DNA from: Kalaharituber pfeilii
Taxonomy: Eukaryota; Ascomycota; Pezizomycetes; Pezizales; Pezizaceae
DNA length: 64,000 nt
Assembly: GCA_015179045.1 (NCBI GenBank)
Contig: WHUZ01000003.1
Coordinates: forward strand, 186,001-250,000
Reading direction: 5' to 3'
In this document: piece after piece, positions 57,329 through 64,000 of the stretch
Layout: each line of letters begins with the position of its first letter
How positions within the stretch are numbered: position 1 is the first letter of the stretch
Program-made: the position numbers and the translations under genes
Notes under the pieces: generated by a model
What the model was told of the DNA's origin: nothing
What the model saw: only the letters and a program-made list of their open reading frames with translations
Database searches by the model: none

Positions 57329-59339
57329 GGCTTGTAAATGCGGGAGGGTTTTATTTCGAATAGGAAATGTTTAGGAAGGTAGAAATGGTGTTCATTGATT
57401 CGCGGAAAAACCTATATCCAGACGCATGATTGAGACCGGGTTAGCTAGTACATAAGCTCGACTAGCAAATAGTTTCTGACTGGGGTGAAAGGATCCTTTG
57501 GTTTAGTCGTGGCTTACTTATTTCATATACCTGTTGCCTGATGTCCCGGTCAACGAGTGATTTGACTTGCGAAGGAGATTCGAGTCCGAATCTTGGTGTG
57601 CTGCGGTACGTGTCCCATACATAAGTACTTTGAATCTCAGCAGTGGGAGTACATCGGCAGCAAGACACAAGGAAGAGAAGCTAGCTATCTTCTGTTTTCT
57701 TGGTCTTTTGGATTGTGCACGCGGTTTCAGCCAATGAGTTTCCACTCTCAGTACCACGATAGCAGCGGTCAATAAGAACCAGTGGTCTGTGGACGGGTCC
57801 GGTGTACCCAAGCTGTTACAGAAGATACAGCAACGGGCCAATTGTATTGCAGTACATACAAAACCAAAAGAAACCAGAGGGAACCCTGTATAACACAATG
57901 ATGGCTTAGGACGCAGGAATGATGAATCAGGCCGAACCATTTCAGGAAACAGAATATCTCATGCATGACAGTCTGATTGGCGCAATTATGCAGCTGCAAT
58001 GTTGATCCACACAGCGCGGCCCGCTCCGGTAAAGGTCCTGTGATGGGGGGCACTTGAGATGGTAAGCAAAGCACGAGTGGCGACAGTACGTGAAGATTCG
58101 TGAGCGGTAGATGGAGCACCGGTTTAGAATTGGGGAGGTATTCAGTACACTGTGCAGTGATAGAGTCTGACCGCAAGCAGACCAGCGTTCAGAGCCTGGC
58201 TCACTGGAGACGAGCTCGACTAGAATCGACACGTTAGCGGTATGGTGATATAATGCATTGAATGTGAGAGGACCAAGGCGCTGGGGATGAGGGAGGACTG
58301 GCCGTAAGCATGCTGGGGCTCGAGATTACGCACTTGTGCGGGCCGCCTTCTATAGGCCTGCTCCTAGTACCATGTTGAATAGAGGAAAGATGCAACTTGC
58401 TCTCGGCCTGGCTCGAGACTGCTCTAGACCTGCGTGGGGTGGCGCGTGGCAGGCATGTGTAGGTGTAGATTGCGCTCTTGTGCTTACAAGACGCTGATTG
58501 AGCTAAGTAAGTACTTGACTTGTTTGGAGTACGCGAGAATGTTCTTCGACTCATGAGCTTCTACGAAGCGCCGCACGCTGCGTTCTTGTGCTGGCGGCAA
58601 CTACCCCGCTGTAGCCAATCGAGAGAAGCAAGTTGCCTTCCACTGGGGGTGGATCTCTCTTGCAGGGTGCAATAATTTCACAGGGGGCATTACTATGGAG
58701 TCCCGAGTATCTTCTACTTGTCATCATAAGGTAACAGCCCCCGGCACAGCACCTATGCTTCCCATTGCAGCCTTGCACGTGCGCGAAACTTTTCGCTGGG
58801 CATGGGATCGGCAGAGCAGTGGCCAAGCCTCTGCCCACATGCTAAAGAGTTGTACTACCTTTTATGTAGAGTAAGTATACTGAGTTCACCACAGGAGAAC
58901 ATGTAGAAGCATTCACTAGACCAGCAGACCAGCAGACTAGCACTACCACTAGTGCTTGACTTTTAGTAAGTAAGTACTCCATCCCGCCCCGACCCCGCAC
59001 TCATACTGCTCGAGTTCCCCTTCGACCCTCATGATCTGCCCTTTCACTCCGAGCTGCACTCTTTGACCTGCATAGTATTTACAATAACTCCAGTTGATGA
59101 GAACTGCTCTTTTTCTGTGAAAAACAAATTACTAGCTGCTGAGTACTTAGGTAAGTTATAAGTTGGTCATACTGGCAGGCAAGGTTGACGCATACGAGCA
59201 GTTGAAGTAACTGACACAGATTACTTCTCAGAGCCGATATATATCATGTATCTATGACTTGCAGCCTGACCCATGTAGAGCTGCCGTTGCTAGAGCGGGG
59301 GACATGGTGGGAGATGCCATAAAGTGGATGCATATCAAA
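57329..59339. other. Gene-free region
   Basis: Many frames of 60-140 codons overlap on both strands in the same bases without motifs. I found no splice-consistent gene, RNA gene or transposon end. An (A/C)GCAGACCAGC repeat of three short units lies at about 58917-58945. Confidence 0.45.
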
Positions 59340-59399
59340 CCTCGCGTTCCTTTGCTTTTTATTTTTATTTTTATTTTTATTTTTATTTTTTTTTAATTT

Positions 59400-59430
<31 letters not shown>

Positions 59431-59515
59431 TTTTTATTTATTTATTTATTTTTTTGAAAAAAAAAAAAAAAAAAAGGCATTACTCGTATACAGCCTCATG
59501 GGCTATGACGCTTCC
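59340..59515 (-). mobile_element. Hairpin-tail retroposon (family A), old copy with (AAAT)n tail
   Basis: In the sense direction (minus strand) the hairpin remnant has left arm GTCAT, inner arms GCCC and AGGC, and right arm ACGAG. It leads into a long simple-sequence tail of AAAT/AAAAT units with one homopolymer inversion at 59456-59475. The hairpin shares the T-A closing-pair variant of the copy at 24640. No target duplication was recognised, so the 5' boundary is arbitrary. Confidence 0.6.
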
Positions 59516-61525
59516 GCTGACTGTGCCCAATCTTGTTAGGCCTTGCGACCGCGAACCCACAATGAAGCTTTGCGTGCTACTGTCATCTTGCGTACGCCCA
59601 ATTTAATAGCGTCTTCAGGAAATTACCACCCAGTGATGGGTCGTTGCCCAAGTATGCCGACCCATGAACTTCTCGGCTAATGTGGTCAATTTGTTGATCC
59701 TAAGGGAGGAGCTGCTACCAGTTTCCTACCCGTGGACTGAAGTTCTTGAGTGAGCTCGGGTCCTCATGAATTATTGCATGCTGCAAGAGAAGATCATCTT
59801 CAGCCCAGGACATCTCGCTTCCCAGGATAAACAATAGCACGGTAGACGCTGCCTGCACAATATGCCAGTGCAATGTGCAATAATTCATGGTAGGCCGGAG
59901 AAGGTACGTATACTCGGAAACATACTTTAAATTTAAATGGTCATGCTTAGTATTGTTTGTATATACTGCGGGTGTCTTCTTCCTGAATGCCGTGCCGTTG
60001 CCTTTGGAAGGCTGCAATAATTGAAGCCGCTGAGCAGTCAATCATAAAATTTTCAGTCAAAGCGGGTTATTCGATGACGTGCATAGTGCCTCATGCAAGC
60101 ACGGTTCTTATTCCCGCAGCGAATAGGCTTTTAATCAGGATTATGGTAAGCTAACCATCTGGCTCGAGTGAGGGTACAAGCAGAGTGGCAATTACGCTGA
60201 TCTTTTCTCGAAATAAGTACCTGGGCGAGTACTTGGGGATCGATTGACTTACAAACTTCGTCTCTGGTCCTGTTCTTGTGCAAATGTGCGCGGATGCAGC
60301 ACAACTCCTGGGTATCGAAATATATTAGAATCAACCATCACTCTTAGTTGAAGCTTTTGGAGTTTGCTTTGGCTTATGGGTCTCCACTTGGGCAGGGCGG
60401 GGCTCAGCCCTGGAGAAATGTATAATTGACATCATGCATATTTGACATTTAGATACGCTTTATAATGTTCACAAAATTCACCCTGAGGTTGCGTTCAATT
60501 TTTGTTCCTCTTATTTATAAAAATGATTGGAAACACTCATTCACCTCGCGAGACTACTGGTAGCGGCAGACCCAAGCAAGAAAGGTGCCCTAGCCAAAGA
60601 ATTACAAAGTCAAATAAGTCTCAGTTACTTGCAACGTATTGCTTAACCAAACACGGCTGCAGGGCCGGTATCGAAACTTACACGCGGGACCACTATCACA
60701 GTCAGCAACCACACCAGCGAAAAGCGCAGCAGTATATGACTTACGAACACCCACATCAAATGCCAACGCCTGCCCCAGGGGAACGGGCCACCATACCCTC
60801 CATTGGCGGCGGCTGGGTGACGTGGGCGTACAGACACTGATTTACGTGTTGCCCATAGAACCTGTCAAAGCCGAAGCATATGGCCGCATAGCGGGCTGGG
60901 GGTGGGATCCAAACACGAAACACAGACGAGGCAGGGCCGTGTGCAAGGGAGCAGTTTCAGCAATCAGAAGTGTAGCAGCTAAGATAAAGGCTAGCGGCAT
61001 CCGAATATCATCATTGAGCTTTATAAGGTACCTTTAACTCGAGGGCGGGTGGTGCGGGACGGGATGGGCGAAGAAATGGAATTCGAACAATACCAGCATG
61101 AATAATCAGCATTTTGCAGCTAATATTTCTCTGCTCTCAGAGCTGTATAGTAATAGCGATCTTGTATACAAAAAGTTACTATGTGATGACCCTGGTTGAA
61201 TCTTCTAAGAGTCACTTCACAGTACACTTGGTGCCACTTCCGGTTTTTGTGCTTGTGGGCCATCTCACAGCAAACTATTGTAAGTGAGAGCACTGCACGA
61301 ACTCCCTCATACTTTCACTTAGCAGCAAGCTCCGGGAGTATCGAAGCCGCCTCAACGCAGTAGCTCAGAGGTTGATACAATGATGAGTGGCCCTTCGCTT
61401 TGATTACACCGAATTCATTTGCCTCAAGCTATTGCTAGATAAATATTTCTGTGCCCTGGAGATGATCCTCCATAGCGTTTGCGGAGATGAGCATAGCTTA
61501 AATATTACGGCAATTTGCTATCAAG
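59516..61525. other. Gene-free or eroded region
   Basis: Two overlapping plus-strand frames at 60502-60840 and 60639-61037 read in part like protein (ETYTRDHYHSQQPHQRKAQQ in one, KAEAYGRIAGWGWDPNTKH in the other). They are in different frames with no credible intron between them, so they may be pieces of a dead gene. The rest is empty. Confidence 0.35.
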
Positions 61526-62406
61526 ATGGAGAATACGTACTCTTTACGATCAGACCCAGAAGGAAGTGAAAAACAACATTACGTCACTCGTGAGTACATT
61601 GTGCCCATGGGATTGGAGCAGAGCCGCTTGATCTACCAACTTCTAACTGTTTTCCCTTCATATTTGTAGCTGCTCGCTCAGTCTTCTACGCAAAAGTCAC
61701 CAAAGACCTCAAGCTAGACACCAGGGTCCATTTCTGTGACAAACCCCGCAGTGAAAAGGCACAAAGAGCATTCCAGGCCCTAGCTCTATTCCTTTGGGAT
61801 TTCTTCATCAAGATGCGCCGAGTCTTCGAGAAGTCCTTCGAAGATCGCAGCCATGCAGGGCTTGAGCTCGAAATCTGGAAAGGTGATTTGATACACCAGG
61901 ATTTCATTGACTTAAGGACCGGCCGCAAGGCATCCCAGTTGGAGTTTCGGTTTATCCATATGCCGGGAACGGTTGACGAGACGATGGACGACATCCAACT
62001 CGGCACGCACTGGCTCGAAGCGCTGAAAAACAGAGATGGATTAAGTCTTGAGATGCGTTACTTCAAGTACACGTATCGGATTGACGGCCGCCCAATAAAA
62101 GACAGGGACCCAACAGTTGAGCTCACCATGCAGAGAGCGTTTATCCATCAATGCGAGTGGATTCTAACAACAAAAGATTCTTCGAATGCTTCCATCGATG
62201 GAACTATGGATTGGTTCGAGCTTGACTTGAGGTACAGCCCTACACCAGCTTTCCCTATGGCGGCATACAGAGATGCTTATTGTCTGGGTGAACCGGAAGC
62301 TGGGTTTGTACCACGGTTTGGACTCGAGTGTCACCCGGCCATGCAAAACGTCTCAATGGAGGAGGAAAATCAAGAGATGCCCGATCGATCACCCGCACCA
62401 AGTTGA
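61526..62406 (+). CDS. Two-exon protein of unknown function
   Basis: Exons 61526-61589 and 61670-62406 join through an 80-bp GT-AG intron (donor GTGAGT, branch TTCTAAC, acceptor TTTGTAG) to give 266 residues. Sequence includes PARSVFYAKVTKDLKLDTRV, LALFLWDFFIKMRRVFEK, LELEIWKGDLIHQDFIDLRT and CEWILTTKDSSNASIDGTMD. It looks soluble and mixed alpha/beta, with no signal peptide or membrane segment and no family I recognise. Further upstream exons are possible, since the first exon is only 21 codons and an overlapping frame is open from 61387. A possible extra exon-like frame lies at 62657-62902. Confidence 0.6.
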
Positions 62407-63931
62407 GCTTGGATTGTTACGAAGTAGCGAAATGAACATGGTTCCCACGCTTAAACGTGCTGTCCTAAGCATGTGTGTCGTTCTAGATCGCTAGCAGTGG
62501 GATAGTTGCAGCCACCGTGATCTCTGTCGACTCCATAGAGCTTGAGACCGATATAGCTTTCTATAGTTTTCAAGGGAACTCGAATGCTCAACGGTTCTTA
62601 GTTAGCAAGCACATATATATATATATGTATTCTAACCAAATTGCTTCAATGTCAGGCCTACTGCTTCTGATCCTAATAAGATGAATGAAATGCATAATGC
62701 TCATCTCGAACTAGTACAGAGGACACACCACAAGGCTTTACACCAACCTCTAGTGAGAATTTCGGTAGATGAACTGGTGGATACATCTCCGGGGATTTTG
62801 GCTCTCGCTGGCGGTGCAGAAGCTTCAAGCCTATGGTCGAGTTTGAGCTCGGCTGTGTTTGGTCAACACCATCGCAAAGGATGTGAGGCAAATGAAATTT
62901 AAATATGCTTTGCTTGTTTCTACTGTAAAGGGAATAATAAATATATAGAACTTGACTAGCAGCACCTGTGGTCAGACCTAGAGTGAACCTAAATGTTGTC
63001 TGCGACGTCTTATAATTACTTTGGTACCACAGCCGGGCCGTCGTCATATCTAACAACCTAAATAAAATAAAAAAAAAAAGTAAAATACCGCAAACAGATA
63101 TATACATATTCTGGTAGGCTTGAGATGTTACAACCTGAACGTCGAGTCATCGAAAAGTTTTGAACTCGTGGTATTTGTTTTACTGTGTGAAGTTTTTCTT
63201 TTTTTAAAAAAAACAAAAAAAATATATATATATACATGTATTGCTGTATAATAATGTCATATGAAAGTATATTACAACGACATGTTGACATCGGCAGCTC
63301 GTTTATAAAACATTCATTGAAGGGGGGAAATCGAAGTTTATTGACCTCCGGGGCCTGTGCCTCAGCCTTCAATTGTGCCCATCCACACTTACATAACTTC
63401 CATCGCATATATATAGATCACTCGCAGTGATAAAATCCACGCCGGATCCTAGCCAGCTAGTAAGCAGCTGGGCGTACGAAAGCTATTGGGCACCCGCGAG
63501 CGCAATGGTACTGTGGGAGGGATCAACGACAAAAGTTCTGACGAAGGGGAACAAGAACACACAAAGGTAAAAGAACTAGAGAGCAAGACACAAGACGAAG
63601 ACCGGTTTACTATTGCTTAAGAGGATGACGAATCACCTGTAAGACTGAACAGAATAACAACTTAGTTATACTGTGACCATCCACGGCGATGATGATGATG
63701 ATTATGATAGGCCTCCTCCTCTCCCTCAATATATACCCATCACCTTCTGGTCCCCCCTTTCCCCTTTTGGCAGTCTCCTCCCCCAGTCCTTCAACCCACT
63801 GAACCTTCTGGTGCCCCTTCCCTCTTGGGTAGTCTCATCCCCCAGGCCGTCAACCACCGTTGCATCATCAAGCGCCAAGATTCCCACAGTACTGTGGCAC
63901 GTTCCAGCGTTGCGTGGAGAGTTTCTAGTTA

Positions 63932-63935
<4 letters not shown>
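62407..63935. other. Intergenic with one exon-like frame
   Basis: A plus-strand frame at 62657-62902, preceded by an ATGTCAG acceptor-like site, reads HKALHQPLVRISVDELVDTS and LALAGGAEASSLWSSLSSAV before a stop; no partner exon or domain was found. An (AT)n run lies at 62612-62628, and AT-rich low complexity at 63060-63235. (GAT)n units occur near 63690-63705. Confidence 0.35.
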
Positions 63936-63974
<39 letters not shown>

Positions 63975-64000
63975 CATTGCTCGTGTGCCGCCCCATGGGC
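63936..64000 (-). mobile_element. Hairpin-tail retroposon (family A), cut by the window end
   Basis: A T run of about 34 followed by AATATCATTGCTCGTGTGCC and GCCCCATGGGC at the very edge. The right arm in the sense direction is ACGAG, the variant found in the copies at 24640 and 59340. The left arm lies beyond the window. Confidence 0.8.

Noticed and set aside
1..64000. tRNA, rRNA and CRISPR features
   Set aside because: A scan by eye for B-box-like GGTTCRANNCC with a plausible cloverleaf, rRNA-like conserved blocks and regular spaced repeats found none; a tRNAscan-SE run would be decisive.

Overview
The window looks like a gene-poor, repeat-rich stretch of a filamentous ascomycete nuclear genome. 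The evidence is short GT-AG introns (about 50-120 bp) with CTAAC/CTGAC-like branch sites, fungal gene families (App1-type phosphatidate phosphatase, PLAC8 protein, TPR/MYND/SET protein, F-box protein), many poly(A)/poly(T) runs, and relics of LINE, hAT and Tc1/mariner/pogo elements. The density (about nine intact-looking genes in 64 kb) would suit a TE-swollen genome such as a truffle-like Pezizomycete, but that placement is inference. I saw no tRNA, rRNA or CRISPR.

Layout. 1-3.8 kb: no gene, one set of irregular short repeats. 3.8-6.4 kb (-): App1-like gene. 7.6-8.8 kb: pogo-like element with a second MITE nested in it. 9.7-11.8 kb: three LINE-tail insertions around a dead hybrid histidine kinase. 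12.6-13.4 kb (-): three-exon PLAC8 gene. 16.4-19.5 kb: cluster of hAT-like MITEs. 20.1-21.1 kb: agmatinase-family pseudogene with intact splice sites. 22.6-25.6 kb: dense retroposon tails. 26.0-28.0 kb: a polyglutamine ORF fragment, then a four-exon gene of unknown function. 29.1-32.8 kb: foldback MITE, hAT MITE, LINE ORF1 relic, Tc1-like MITE and a tiny retroposon. 34.0-35.4 kb: four-TM membrane protein gene. 36.1-38.3 kb: MITE, small membrane ORF and 5'-truncated LINE. 41.9-44.6 kb (-): 820-residue membrane protein gene. 44.8-46.6 kb: island of long G and C tracts. 49.7-50.7 kb: PhzF-family pseudogene. 51.1-53.2 kb (-): TPR/MYND/SET gene. 55.9-57.3 kb: F-box gene. 61.5-62.4 kb: two-exon unknown gene. 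The window ends inside another LINE tail.

The genes do not form an obvious pathway or cluster. What ties the window together is retroposition: eleven insertions share one 3' hairpin followed by poly(A), the hairpin pairs show compensatory changes between copies, and three more insertions carry a diverged version of the same fold. Several have target-site duplications showing that the inserted DNA is little more than the hairpin plus poly(A). This family of hairpin-only retroposons is the strongest candidate for something undescribed.
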